From assembly GCA_937900675.1 (NCBI GenBank), contig CALCEA010000010.1:1-16509 (forward strand): 16,509 bases of DNA. Direction: 5' to 3'. The position numbers and the translations under genes are program-made. The notes beneath the pieces are model-generated. The model was not told the DNA's origin. It saw nothing but the letters and a program-made list of their open reading frames with translations, and did not search any database. The stretch is from an uncultured Chitinophagaceae bacterium. GTDB lineage: Bacteria; Bacteroidota; Bacteroidia; Chitinophagales; Chitinophagaceae. This document shows positions 1 to 7,769 of this stretch, piece by piece; position 1 is the first letter of the stretch, and each line of letters begins with the position of its first letter.

Positions 1-429
1 AAGAGTGATAAGTTTGCTGAAATGTTTATTGGCTTTTTGGCGGGTATTAGTGGAGCCGCAGGTGCCATTGGTATGATTACATTAATTGGAGCAGCCATTG
101 GCTTAATGAACATTATGTTAGTAGCAGTTAATGAAAGAACCAGAGAAGTTGGTTTGATTAAAGCAATTGGTGGTAAGAGAAAAGATGTGCGTCGCCAATT
201 TTTATTTGAAAGTATTTTGATCAGTATCTTAGGCGCTATATTCGGAATTATTTTAGGCGTTTTAGTAGGAAATATATTTAGTATTGTTTTAGGTACTGGA
301 TTTGTCATTCCTTGGATGTGGGTGGTAATTGGTATTGTTATTTGTACGGTTGTTGGCTTGGTTGCAGGTATTTATCCTGCAATGAAAGCGGCATCCTTAA
401 ATCCAATCAATGCTTTGAGATACGAATAA
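1..429 (+). CDS. ABC transporter permease, MacB/FtsX family, C-terminal part
   Basis: This is the 3' end of a gene cut by the window edge; the reading frame is open from base 1, so the ATG at 22 is internal and not a start. The visible 142 residues hold three hydrophobic segments: one at the beginning, then, after a short charged stretch, a pair near the C-terminus. Between the first and second lies the motif NERTREVGLIKAIGGKRKDV, the cytoplasmic coupling segment typical of MacB/FtsX-like permeases. The end (PAMKAASLNPINALRYE) is the family's usual C-terminus. Such proteins pair with an ATPase in the inner membrane and move lipoproteins, peptides or antibiotics, or transmit mechanical force to the periplasm; the substrate cannot be told from this fragment. 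It is followed by a strong terminator, so it is the last gene of its transcript. Confidence 0.9.
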   Translation, partial: KSDKFAEMFIGFLAGISGAAGAIGMITLIGAAIGLMNIMLVAVNERTREVGLIKAIGGKRKDVRRQFLFESILISILGAIFGIILGVLVGNIFSIVLGTGFVIPWMWVVIGIVICTVVGLVAGIYPAMKAASLNPINALRYE

Positions 430-448
430 GATAAATGAATTAAAAATT

Positions 449-476
449 AAAGGCCCCGAATTTTCGGGGCCTTTTT
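449..476. terminator. Intrinsic terminator, probably two-way, between convergent genes
   Basis: A perfect inverted repeat pairs AAAGGCCCCGAA (449-460) with TTCGGGGCCTTT (463-474) and is followed by more T on the plus strand. On the minus strand the hairpin is also followed by a T-rich run (complement of 441-448). It lies between the ends of the permease (429) and the metalloprotease (508), so it can serve both. Confidence 0.9.
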
Positions 477-507
477 ATTATCTGGACTTTTCCTAAAACT
501 ATAGAAG

Positions 508-2997
508 TTATTTAGGATCTAATATTTGCTTGATTCTATCTTGTAAATCTTCCAAATGACTTACTGTTGCTCCATCTCCAAAACTTGATTTATTAGCTGC
601 TATAGAAGAAGCTAATTTTTTCAATTGTGATTTTGCTTCAGAAATAACATCTGTATTTTTTACATCCGATGTAGGTAACATAGAGAAACCTGCTGGAGCA
701 TTTGTTGCAGGTGGATCAATTAAATCTCCTAAAGCACTCACATAAGTCTTTTGAAGGTTTCTTCTAAATACATCTGTGCTAGCATGGCTGCTTAATTCTG
801 TGAATAATCCTTTTCTTAAGTCTTCCATCATATCATGCATTGCATAAGTGCTAGCACCGAATCTTACTTGGCTTGTAGTTAATCTGTATAAGCGATTCTT
901 ATCTAATAAGCTTCTTAAAACATTGGCTTGTACATTTTGTACTCGTTCATTGGCAACTGGATTAGAAATCTTATTCAAGATACCATTATCTAATAACCAT
1001 TTTGGAGTAACAAAAAGTTGATTGTGTAAAAAGCCCATCGCAGATTTTTGCATCGCTACTGGTGTAGCAGTGTAAACATCACCTTTCTCTTCTACACTTT
1101 TAAATGTTTCGTATACGCCACCAATATTTTTTGCAACATGGTTCATGTATCTATTATACTGACCCACTAATTGCATATACATTTGGCTTAGGTTTTCATA
1201 CTTATCTGTTTCTTCTTTAGTCCACTCAGGTAATTGTGTAATAATTCTTTTCAAGTTTTTGATACCATACTCACTTGCTAATACAGCATTGTCTCCTAAG
1301 TCTTCTGTTTGCGCACGAGGATCTGCATTATAACCTTCACCACCAAACCAAAGTCTTGGATTTTTTTGTAAGGTTTCTACTATCCATTGATTGTTGATTT
1401 TCTTATCTTCTTCTTTAGTTGCTGCGCCAGTATAAGTATAGCCCCACTTAATAGCCCATTTGTCATAATCTCCAATGGCCATGAACAAAGCTTTTCTGCT
1501 TACTTTATCTTCTGGTTGTGCAACATAGTTGAAACGAGCATAGTCCATAATAGATGCAGTATGGCCATTCTTTTCCAACCATTCATTATCTCTTAATTTT
1601 TCTACAGGTGTTTTACTACTACTTCCCATATTATGTCTTAAACCTAAAGTATGTCCTACTTCGTGAGAAGACACTGTGCGAACTAGATTACCCATTAACT
1701 CGTCATCAAATTCCATCTTTCTCGCACCTGGATCAACAGCACCTGTTTGAATCATATACCAATCATGCACTAAGTTCATTACATTATGATACCAACCAAT
1801 GTGGCTTTCTAAAATTTCACCACTTCTTGGATCATGTACTTGAGGGCCATAAGCATTTTCAATATCTGATGCGAAATATCTAATCACAGAAAATCTTGCA
1901 TCTTCTAAACTCATAGTAGAATCGTTTGGCCACTCTTTACCTTGGATTGCATTTTTCCAACCTGCTGCTTCAAAAGCAATATTCCAATCATTGATACCTT
2001 GAATTAAATAAGGCACCCATTTTTTTGGAGTTGCTGGATCGATGTAATAAATGATAGGCTTAGCAGGTTCTACTAAAATTCCTTTCTTATATTTCTCCAT
2101 ATCTTCTGGCTTTGGTTCCAAACGATATCTTACAGCAAACACTTGATTTTTTACTTTTTGTTGATCATCTGTATACTCTACATAATTGTCCGCGAAATAT
2201 CCAACCCTTGGGTCAAATAATCTGCTTACCATGGGTGTTTTGGGTAATAATAATATAGAAGTATTTAATTCGAAAGTTACTGCACCTGCATTCATCACTG
2301 CTGGTACCGCTGGACCTGCCTGAGAAGGAGCGCCCATTGGACTTGCACTTGCATTATAAGTTTTAACAGTTCTAACTTCAATGTTAATTGGATAAGACTT
2401 GATGCTTTCAACATAAGATCTATCAGCAGCTAAACCTGACAAATTAAAACTTCTTTTATCCATCGTACTTAAACTTACTGCTTGATTATCTCCTTTGAAA
2501 AAATCAGTCACATCAATAATGCTACTAGTAGAGTCTTTACCTGTAGCCTTAATATCAAATGAAGCAATAATTGGATCTAAATAAGAGTTCTTCACTGCTT
2601 TAGCAATTGTTTGAGTTGAATCAGCCTTACTAATTAAGCTTACCACGCGTAAGAAGATTTTTTGACCTGGGCCTTTCTCAAATAATAGGCTTTGTTCGTT
2701 TACTTCTTCACCACCGTATCTTCTAGCACCCCCTGCAACCTTGGCAAAACGAGTGATTGCCAGCATTTCTCTGCCTAGTAAACTATCGGGAATGTCAAAG
2801 TAATACTTCTCATCCATAAAATGGGTGGTGAATAAACCTGATTTAGTAATAGCTTTTTTGCTAATAAAATCTTTAAAACTTTTTGGACCTGTCTTGGCAG
2901 GTGCCTCTTTTTTCACAGCAGTCGTATCTGCCTTCTGAGCCATCAGGCTAATTGTCATAAAGACACAAAGACTAGAAAGTACTAGAATTTTTTTCAT
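508..2997 (-). CDS. Secreted zinc-dependent metalloprotease (DUF5117/DUF5118/DUF4953-type)
   Basis: An 829-residue protein with an N-terminal signal peptide (hydrophobic core about 4-20, likely cut near MAQ-KAD), so it acts in the periplasm or outside. The catalytic centre is visible: HEVGHTLGLRH at 445-455 supplies three zinc-binding His and the catalytic Glu446. A metzincin-style Met-turn, SIMDY with Met484, follows about 30 residues later. The long N-terminal part (about 40-290) and the phrase MDYARFNYVAQPED match what I recall of a large Bacteroidota family annotated as zinc-dependent metalloprotease with DUF5118, DUF5117 and DUF4953 domains; the domain names are from memory and not searched. 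The substrate is unknown. The ATG at 2997 is chosen because it directly precedes the signal peptide. The gene stands alone, convergent with the permease and divergent from exbB. I saw no good promoter match upstream of it. Confidence 0.88.
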   Translation of the reverse strand: MKKILVLSSLCVFMTISLMAQKADTTAVKKEAPAKTGPKSFKDFISKKAITKSGLFTTHFMDEKYYFDIPDSLLGREMLAITRFAKVAGGARRYGGEEVNEQSLLFEKGPGQKIFLRVVSLISKADSTQTIAKAVKNSYLDPIIASFDIKATGKDSTSSIIDVTDFFKGDNQAVSLSTMDKRSFNLSGLAADRSYVESIKSYPINIEVRTVKTYNASASPMGAPSQAGPAVPAVMNAGAVTFELNTSILLLPKTPMVSRLFDPRVGYFADNYVEYTDDQQKVKNQVFAVRYRLEPKPEDMEKYKKGILVEPAKPIIYYIDPATPKKWVPYLIQGINDWNIAFEAAGWKNAIQGKEWPNDSTMSLEDARFSVIRYFASDIENAYGPQVHDPRSGEILESHIGWYHNVMNLVHDWYMIQTGAVDPGARKMEFDDELMGNLVRTVSSHEVGHTLGLRHNMGSSSKTPVEKLRDNEWLEKNGHTASIMDYARFNYVAQPEDKVSRKALFMAIGDYDKWAIKWGYTYTGAATKEEDKKINNQWIVETLQKNPRLWFGGEGYNADPRAQTEDLGDNAVLASEYGIKNLKRIITQLPEWTKEETDKYENLSQMYMQLVGQYNRYMNHVAKNIGGVYETFKSVEEKGDVYTATPVAMQKSAMGFLHNQLFVTPKWLLDNGILNKISNPVANERVQNVQANVLRSLLDKNRLYRLTTSQVRFGASTYAMHDMMEDLRKGLFTELSSHASTDVFRRNLQKTYVSALGDLIDPPATNAPAGFSMLPTSDVKNTDVISEAKSQLKKLASSIAANKSSFGDGATVSHLEDLQDRIKQILDPK

Positions 2998-3235
2998 AAT
3001 ATGTATTAATTTGTTGTAATTAGTATACTAAAAATAGAGCATTCTGCCAACAGAAGTTAGTTTAAGCTAAAAATAAAATAAAAATTACCCCTAAAATTTG
3101 GCTTGTTCTATAAATTACTTATTTTGTAACCCCTTAGAAACTAGTGCGGAGGATTTGAGTGAAATCTAAAACAGTAGTCAAGAGGATATCATCTTATTAT
3201 AAATTTTTTATTTAAAACCAAAAATCAATTGAATC
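2998..3235. other. Divergent intergenic region, metalloprotease / exbB
   Basis: These 238 bp separate two divergent genes. The plus-strand side holds a candidate exbB promoter (3097-3126), followed by a leader of roughly 100 nt. That leader contains a small hairpin, GATTT-GAGTG-AAATC (3152-3166). The minus-strand side is very AT-rich; the nearest thing to a -7 element is TATTTTTA, without a well-spaced -33. No small ORF or RNA gene is supported. Confidence 0.5.
3097..3126 (+). promoter_or_regulatory. Candidate promoter of the exbB-exbD-exbD-tonB operon
   Basis: TTTG (3097-3100) and TATTTTG (3120-3126) are separated by 19 nt, close to the Bacteroidota TTTG / TAnnTTTG promoter form, though one base short in the -7 element. 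The same nine bases, TATTTTGTA, occur in the candidate susC promoter. The inferred start near 3131 would give a leader of about 105 nt. Confidence 0.45.
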
Positions 3236-4096
3236 ATGGCTGATTTAACTAAACCAACTGCAACTGCTGCTTCAAAGACTGCGGCGCAGCCTCAAAAAGG
3301 TGGAAACTTAGTTGCAACTTTAGCACCGATTGTGTGTATTGTATTAGGATACGTAATCTGGCGTTTTGTGCTAGGTAATGCATCTAATTTCACTTCTCCT
3401 GATCCTGCTGGCGGATTCTGGCCTGCTCACAAGGGACCAAAAGGTAACTTGACAAAAATGTATGAAGGTGGTATCGTTGTACCTATCTTGATTGGTAACT
3501 TATTGATCGTTTTAACTTTCGTTATCGAGCGTTTATTAACTATCAAGAAAGCTGCTGGTTCAGGTAACATTACTGAGTTCATCCGTAAGGTTCAATTCCA
3601 TTTAGCAAACAAAGAAGTGGACAAAGCTATCGCTGAGTGTGATAAGCAAAAAGGTTCTGTAGGTAATGTAATGAAGTCTGGCTTGAAAAAGTACAAGGAG
3701 ATGATTACTAATACAGAATTAGACACTGAACAAAAAGTATTAAGCATTCAAAAAGAAATCGAAGAAGCAACTGCATTGGAATTACCAATGTTAGAAAAGA
3801 ACTTAGTATTCTTATCAACTATCGCATCTGTAGCAACTTTATTAGGTTTGTTCGGTACGGTATTAGGTATGATCCGTTCTTTCTCTAAATTAGGTGAAGA
3901 AGGTGGTGGTGAAGCTGCTCGTGAATTATCTCAAGGTATCTCTGAGGCATTGTACAACACTGCTTTAGGTATCGGTACTTCAGCTGTAGCGATCATCATG
4001 TATAACGTATTTACTACAAACATTGACGGTATCACTTATGGTATCGATGAGTCTGGCTTTACTTTAACACAAAGCTTCGCTGCTCAATACAAATAG
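3236..4096 (+). CDS. exbB: MotA/TolQ/ExbB-type proton channel protein
   Basis: An inner-membrane protein of 286 residues. Membrane segments are visible at about 24-47, 79-101, 189-213 and 232-258. The third carries the family motif LLGLFGTVLGMI (202-213) and the last carries ISEALYNTALGIGTSAVA (235-252), the parts that form the proton path with ExbD. A large cytoplasmic loop (about 102-188) lies between segments 2 and 3, as in ExbB/TolQ. The N-terminal 50 residues add a segment absent from MotA/TolQ core proteins but common in Bacteroidota homologues. It is first in a four-gene operon with two exbD genes and tonB, so it is assigned to ExbB and not TolQ. Codon use is strongly biased (GGT, ATC, TTA, AAC), as in highly expressed genes. 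Confidence 0.95.
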   Translation: MADLTKPTATAASKTAAQPQKGGNLVATLAPIVCIVLGYVIWRFVLGNASNFTSPDPAGGFWPAHKGPKGNLTKMYEGGIVVPILIGNLLIVLTFVIERLLTIKKAAGSGNITEFIRKVQFHLANKEVDKAIAECDKQKGSVGNVMKSGLKKYKEMITNTELDTEQKVLSIQKEIEEATALELPMLEKNLVFLSTIASVATLLGLFGTVLGMIRSFSKLGEEGGGEAARELSQGISEALYNTALGIGTSAVAIIMYNVFTTNIDGITYGIDESGFTLTQSFAAQYK

Positions 4097-4134
4097 TAGA
4101 AACAACATTATACACTTAATTAAAAGAATATACA

Positions 4135-4782
4135 ATGGGTAGAGCCAAATTACCTCGTAAGAGTACCACCATCGACATGACAGCCATGTGCGATGTGGCT
4201 TTCCTTTTATTGTCTTTCTTTATCTTAACTACAAAGTTTAAACCTGCAGAAGCGATTGCTGTAACTACACCAAGTTCAGTAGCGTCTAAAGTAGCTCCTA
4301 CAAAAGACTTTGTATTAATTACGATAACTAAAGACGGTAAAGTATTTCTTACTTTAGATGATGAGCAAAAGAAAGAGCAAATTGCGAATTCTTTGAATTC
4401 AACTCGTAATTTAGGTATCGATGTTGCAGCTTTCAAAAAAGCTGGTTTTATCGGAGCACCTCTTGCGGGATTAAAATCTTTCTTAGCTATTCCAGAAGAA
4501 AACAGAAAGGGTGATCAATTACCTGGTATTCCAGTAATGGATAGCACTAATAATGAATTAGTAACATGGTTACAACTTGTTAACGAATCTTATGCAGGTG
4601 CTAAAATGGACCTTTTATTAAAAGGGGACAATGTTGCAAAATATCCGTCTTTCAAAAATGTAATTACTGCATTGAAGAAGAACGATATCTTGAAATTCCA
4701 AATGATTACCAATCCTGAAAACGCACCTATGGGTTCGGATTTATGGAAACAATCTATGAGTGGAGAAAAACAGGAAAATTAA
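4135..4782 (+). CDS. exbD: ExbD/TolR-type biopolymer transport protein (first copy)
   Basis: A 215-residue protein with a short cytoplasmic N-terminus, a single membrane segment at about 18-34 and a periplasmic remainder. The segment begins with TAMCDVAFLLLSFF. Asp20 in it corresponds to the essential membrane Asp of ExbD, which carries protons through the ExbB pore. It is longer than enterobacterial ExbD (about 140 residues) because of a larger periplasmic part. It starts 38 nt after exbB and ends 27 nt before the second exbD. Its periplasmic sequence differs clearly from the second copy, so the two may not be interchangeable. Confidence 0.93.
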   Translation: MGRAKLPRKSTTIDMTAMCDVAFLLLSFFILTTKFKPAEAIAVTTPSSVASKVAPTKDFVLITITKDGKVFLTLDDEQKKEQIANSLNSTRNLGIDVAAFKKAGFIGAPLAGLKSFLAIPEENRKGDQLPGIPVMDSTNNELVTWLQLVNESYAGAKMDLLLKGDNVAKYPSFKNVITALKKNDILKFQMITNPENAPMGSDLWKQSMSGEKQEN

Positions 4783-4809
4783 ATTAATAACTAATTAAAA
4801 GCTATCGAT

Positions 4810-5403
4810 ATGGCAGAATTAGATACCTCGGGTGGTGGACATAAAAAGAAAGGTCCAGGGGTCAAGAAAGGAAAAAAGCTATCAACACGCGTTGACTTAA
4901 CGCCAATGGTGGACTTAGGTTTCTTATTGATTACCTTCTTCATCTTTACCACTACCATGAGCCAACCTACAGCCATGAAATTGTTTTTACCAGATGATAA
5001 GGTAAACCCTGAAGACCAAAACAAAGCAAAGGAATCAGGCGTTTTAACTATCATGATGGGAGCAGATAATCATATTTATTATTATGAAGGCCAATTAAAA
5101 GTGGATGCTTCTGGTAATAACTTTATGTCTGCATCTTATAATGGTGAAAATTCAATTCGTGATGTAATCATGAAAAAGAAAGCTGATGTTAGAAGCAGAG
5201 CAACCGATCCAGAAAACCCAGAGAAAGACTTAGTTATTGTTATCAAACCAGGTAAAGAGTGTACATACAAAAATGTAATCGATATCTTGGATGAAATGGC
5301 AATCAATGTAGTTAAAAAGTACGCGTTAGTAGATATTACTGCTGACGAGGCTAAACTAGTTGAGTTATCTGACGCAAGTGCAAAAACTTCTACAAGCAAT
5401 TAA
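4810..5403 (+). CDS. exbD: ExbD/TolR-type biopolymer transport protein (second copy)
   Basis: A 197-residue ExbD-family protein. A lysine-rich cytoplasmic N-terminus (HKKKGPGVKKGKK) leads into the membrane segment TPMVDLGFLLITFFIFTT at 31-48. Asp35 is the conserved proton-carrying residue. The periplasmic part ends with a region (about 145-180) resembling the ExbD C-terminal fold. Spacing is 27 nt after the first exbD and 12 nt before tonB, so all four genes should be one transcript. Bacteroidota often carry two exbD genes in this position. Whether the proteins form a mixed pair inside the ExbB pentamer cannot be told from sequence. Confidence 0.93.
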   Translation: MAELDTSGGGHKKKGPGVKKGKKLSTRVDLTPMVDLGFLLITFFIFTTTMSQPTAMKLFLPDDKVNPEDQNKAKESGVLTIMMGADNHIYYYEGQLKVDASGNNFMSASYNGENSIRDVIMKKKADVRSRATDPENPEKDLVIVIKPGKECTYKNVIDILDEMAINVVKKYALVDITADEAKLVELSDASAKTSTSN

Positions 5404-5415
5404 AAGCATTAACAA

Positions 5416-6237
5416 ATGGAGACAAATAAAATATTAACCGCCGATATACTAGACCTCATATTTGAGGGTAGATACAAGGAGTATGGCGCTTATGAATTAC
5501 GCAAAACGTATAATAAGCGTATCAAAGCTGGCTTGATCGGAATGGTTGCAGTAGTTGCTGTTTTAGGCGCTATGGCTATTATCTCTAATAGTATCAAAAA
5601 GCCAAAGACTGAAATCGTGGCTGTAGATATGTCTTTAGAGAATGTGGCTCAAGACGAGAAAAAAGCACCACCGCCACCTCCGCCTCCACCACCAAAAGTG
5701 GAGCCACCAAAAGTGGAAGTAACCAAATTTACTCCTCCGAAAATCGTTAAAGATGCGGAAGTAAAAGAGGAAGACGAAATCAAAGAAGTGGAGAAATTAG
5801 AAGATACTAAAATCGGTGCTTTCAATCAAGAAGGTACAAAAGATGAAGGTATTGTTGCTCCAGTAGAAGCTAGTACTGGTCCGGTAGCACCTCCAGAAGA
5901 AGAAACTGATAAGATCTTTACAGTGGTTCAAATTCCAGCTGAGTTCCCTGGTGGACAACAAGGTTGGATTCGTTACCTAGAAAGAACCTTAAACAGAGAC
6001 TTGCCTGTTGAAAATGGTGCTCCAGCTGGAAAATACTCTGTAGTAGTATCATTCGTTGTGGCTAGAGATGGTTCTATCAGTGATGTAAGAGCTGAGAACG
6101 ATCCTGGTTATGGCACTAAGGATGAAGCTGTTCGTGTAATTTCTAGAGGTCCAAAATGGAAACCAGCTGTTCAAAATGGCCGTAATGTAATTTACCGTCA
6201 TAGACAAGCTATCGTATTCCAAGTTTCTGAAGACTAG
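5416..6237 (+). CDS. tonB: TonB energy-transducing protein with proline-rich spacer
   Basis: A 273-residue protein that couples the proton gradient to outer-membrane transporters such as SusC. The cytoplasmic N-terminus has the Bacteroidota TonB signature FEGRYKEYGAYELRKTYNKR (16-35). One membrane segment follows at about 37-58. The periplasmic spacer contains nine consecutive prolines (85-93) and alternating Lys/Glu-rich stretches to about 165. The C-terminal TonB domain (about 170-270) includes FPGG and the conserved WKPAVQNGRNV (248-258) that contacts the receptor's TonB box. It is last in the exbB operon, starts 12 nt after exbD and is followed by a terminator. The proline run would normally need elongation factor P for smooth translation. 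Confidence 0.95.
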   Translation: METNKILTADILDLIFEGRYKEYGAYELRKTYNKRIKAGLIGMVAVVAVLGAMAIISNSIKKPKTEIVAVDMSLENVAQDEKKAPPPPPPPPPKVEPPKVEVTKFTPPKIVKDAEVKEEDEIKEVEKLEDTKIGAFNQEGTKDEGIVAPVEASTGPVAPPEEETDKIFTVVQIPAEFPGGQQGWIRYLERTLNRDLPVENGAPAGKYSVVVSFVVARDGSISDVRAENDPGYGTKDEAVRVISRGPKWKPAVQNGRNVIYRHRQAIVFQVSED

Positions 6238-6294
6238 TTTTTCTGCGCCTTTATTGAAAAAATAAGGCTTGAAAAACTTTCTCTAATAATTTTT

Positions 6295-6326
6295 AAAAGC
6301 CAGTTGAATTTTCGACTGGCTTTTTT
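6295..6326 (+). terminator. Intrinsic terminator of the tonB operon
   Basis: AAAAGCCAGTTGAA (6295-6308) pairs with TTCGACTGGCTTTT (6311-6324), with one G-T wobble, and runs into a T tract. A weaker bulged hairpin, GCCTTTATT / AATAAGGC (6247-6268), lies between the tonB stop and this terminator. The TTG at 6304, in frame with mnmE, lies inside the stem and is not a believable start. Confidence 0.88.
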
Positions 6327-6372
6327 GTTTACTGTTTTTGGGGTCTGTCCTTTTATTCCCACTAATAGCAAT

Positions 6373-6380
6373 TATCTTTG
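6373..6380 (+). promoter_or_regulatory. -7 element of the mnmE promoter (leaderless start likely)
   Basis: TATCTTTG is a perfect match to the Bacteroidota -7 consensus TAnnTTTG. It lies only 4 nt before the mnmE ATG at 6385, so transcription would begin at or next to the start codon. No convincing -33 TTTG is found at the expected distance; the nearest (6337-6340) is 32 nt upstream. Confidence 0.55.
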
Positions 6381-6384
6381 TGCT

Positions 6385-7761
6385 ATGCGTGAGAATTTGA
6401 GTACATGGAATGATACAATTGTTGCTTTGGCAACTGCCCCAGGTTTGGGTGCAATTGCTGTGATAAGATTAAGTGGAGAAAAAGTAATTGAAATCACTAG
6501 TAAGGTATTCTCAAAAAAATCAATTCTCACAGCCCCATCACACACCGTACATTTTGGTAAATTAATGGATGGCACTAATGTGATTGATGAAGTAGTAGCT
6601 ACTATTTATCGTGCACCAAAATCTTATACTGGAGAAGAAGTGGTAGAAATTTCTTGTCATGGCTCTCCTCATATTCAAGATTTGGTATTGCAATTATTTA
6701 TGCAACAAGGCGCTAGAATGGCTAAGCCAGGAGAGTTTACACAAAGAGCATTCTTGAATGGCAAACTAGATTTAACACAGGCCGAAGCGGTAGCAGATTT
6801 AATTGCTAGTAATACGGAAGCTGCTAGAAAAACTGCATTGTATAATTTAAAAGGCGGCTTTTCTAATGACTTACAATTAATGCGAGAAAAATTAATCAAG
6901 TTTTCGGCATTGATTGAATTAGAGCTAGATTTTTCACAAGAAGATGTGGCGTTTGCCAACAAAAAAGAACTTGAAATACTAATACATCAATTGCAAGAAA
7001 AAACACAGGCATTATTAGATTCATTTAAATTAGGGAATGTTATCAAGAATGGCGTTCAAGTAGCTATTGTGGGAAAACCCAATGCAGGTAAATCAACTTT
7101 GCTGAATTCGCTCTTAAATGAAAACAGAGCCCTTGTCAGTGATATCCCCGGAACTACAAGAGACACGGTAGAAGAGTATTTAAATATCGATGGAGTTATT
7201 TATAAATTAATTGATACTGCAGGAATAAGAGCCAATACGGAAGACAGTATTGAGCAAATGGGTATTGAAAAAAGTAGGGAGAAGATTGAAGCTGCAGATA
7301 TAGTGATTGCTTTATTTGACATCAATCAAAGTTCACATGAACAAATTGGACAATGGACGCAAGAGATCAATGCAGATAAATTAATCTTAGTCGCTAATAA
7401 AATTGATCAATTAAAAGACAGATCTATTTTGAATGAAACTTTCATGCAAGGAGTAGTATCTATTGCTGCAAAGAATCAAGAAAATATAGATGCACTTAAA
7501 AAAGTATTAACGAGTAAGGCGGTAGGGACAGGAATCAACAAAGAAGGTACTATTGTTACCAATGCAAGACATGTAGAATCTTTAAAGCGATTATTATATG
7601 CTTTGAATGATGTGTCAACTGGATTAGAGAGCGAAGTAACGGGTGATTTACTAGCTTTAGATATAAGACAGGCTTTGCATTATTTGGGTACTATTACTGG
7701 TCAAATTACCAATGAAGATCAATTAGATTTTATCTTTTCTAAATTCTGTATTGGAAAATAA
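6385..7761 (+). CDS. mnmE: tRNA uridine-5-carboxymethylaminomethyl(34) synthesis GTPase MnmE
   Basis: A 458-residue GTPase that, with MnmG, modifies uridine 34 in the wobble position of several tRNAs. The N-terminal formyl-tetrahydrofolate-binding part begins NDTIVALATAPGLGAIAVIR. The G domain shows G1 GKPNAGKS (230-237), G2 GTTRD (256-260), G3 DTAG (277-280) and G4 NKID (338-341). The protein ends in FCIGK, with the family's conserved C-terminal Cys455. The ATG at 6385 is chosen over an in-frame TTG at 6304 because it gives the usual N-terminus and length, and the TTG lies inside the tonB terminator. There is no Shine-Dalgarno sequence, in keeping with a leaderless mRNA. The sialidase gene follows after 8 nt. 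Confidence 0.97.
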   Translation: MRENLSTWNDTIVALATAPGLGAIAVIRLSGEKVIEITSKVFSKKSILTAPSHTVHFGKLMDGTNVIDEVVATIYRAPKSYTGEEVVEISCHGSPHIQDLVLQLFMQQGARMAKPGEFTQRAFLNGKLDLTQAEAVADLIASNTEAARKTALYNLKGGFSNDLQLMREKLIKFSALIELELDFSQEDVAFANKKELEILIHQLQEKTQALLDSFKLGNVIKNGVQVAIVGKPNAGKSTLLNSLLNENRALVSDIPGTTRDTVEEYLNIDGVIYKLIDTAGIRANTEDSIEQMGIEKSREKIEAADIVIALFDINQSSHEQIGQWTQEINADKLILVANKIDQLKDRSILNETFMQGVVSIAAKNQENIDALKKVLTSKAVGTGINKEGTIVTNARHVESLKRLLYALNDVSTGLESEVTGDLLALDIRQALHYLGTITGQITNEDQLDFIFSKFCIGK

Positions 7762-7769
7762 GGGAAAGC

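Noticed and set aside
1387..1883. Plus-strand open frames of 69 and 109 codons opposite the metalloprotease
   Set aside because: They are antisense to the conserved catalytic region, have no family resemblance and no ribosome binding signals; they are shadows.
4116..5399. Minus-strand open frames opposite the two exbD genes
   Set aside because: The plus-strand exbD frames are certain by motif and operon order; the opposite frames have no features of their own.
6247..6268. Hairpin after tonB as a first terminator
   Set aside because: The stem has a bulge and no T tract follows; the hairpin at 6295-6326 is the clear terminator.
6304..6384. N-terminal extension of MnmE from an in-frame TTG at 6304
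   Set aside because: The TTG is within the tonB terminator stem and upstream of the mnmE -7 element; the family N-terminus and usual length fit the ATG at 6385.
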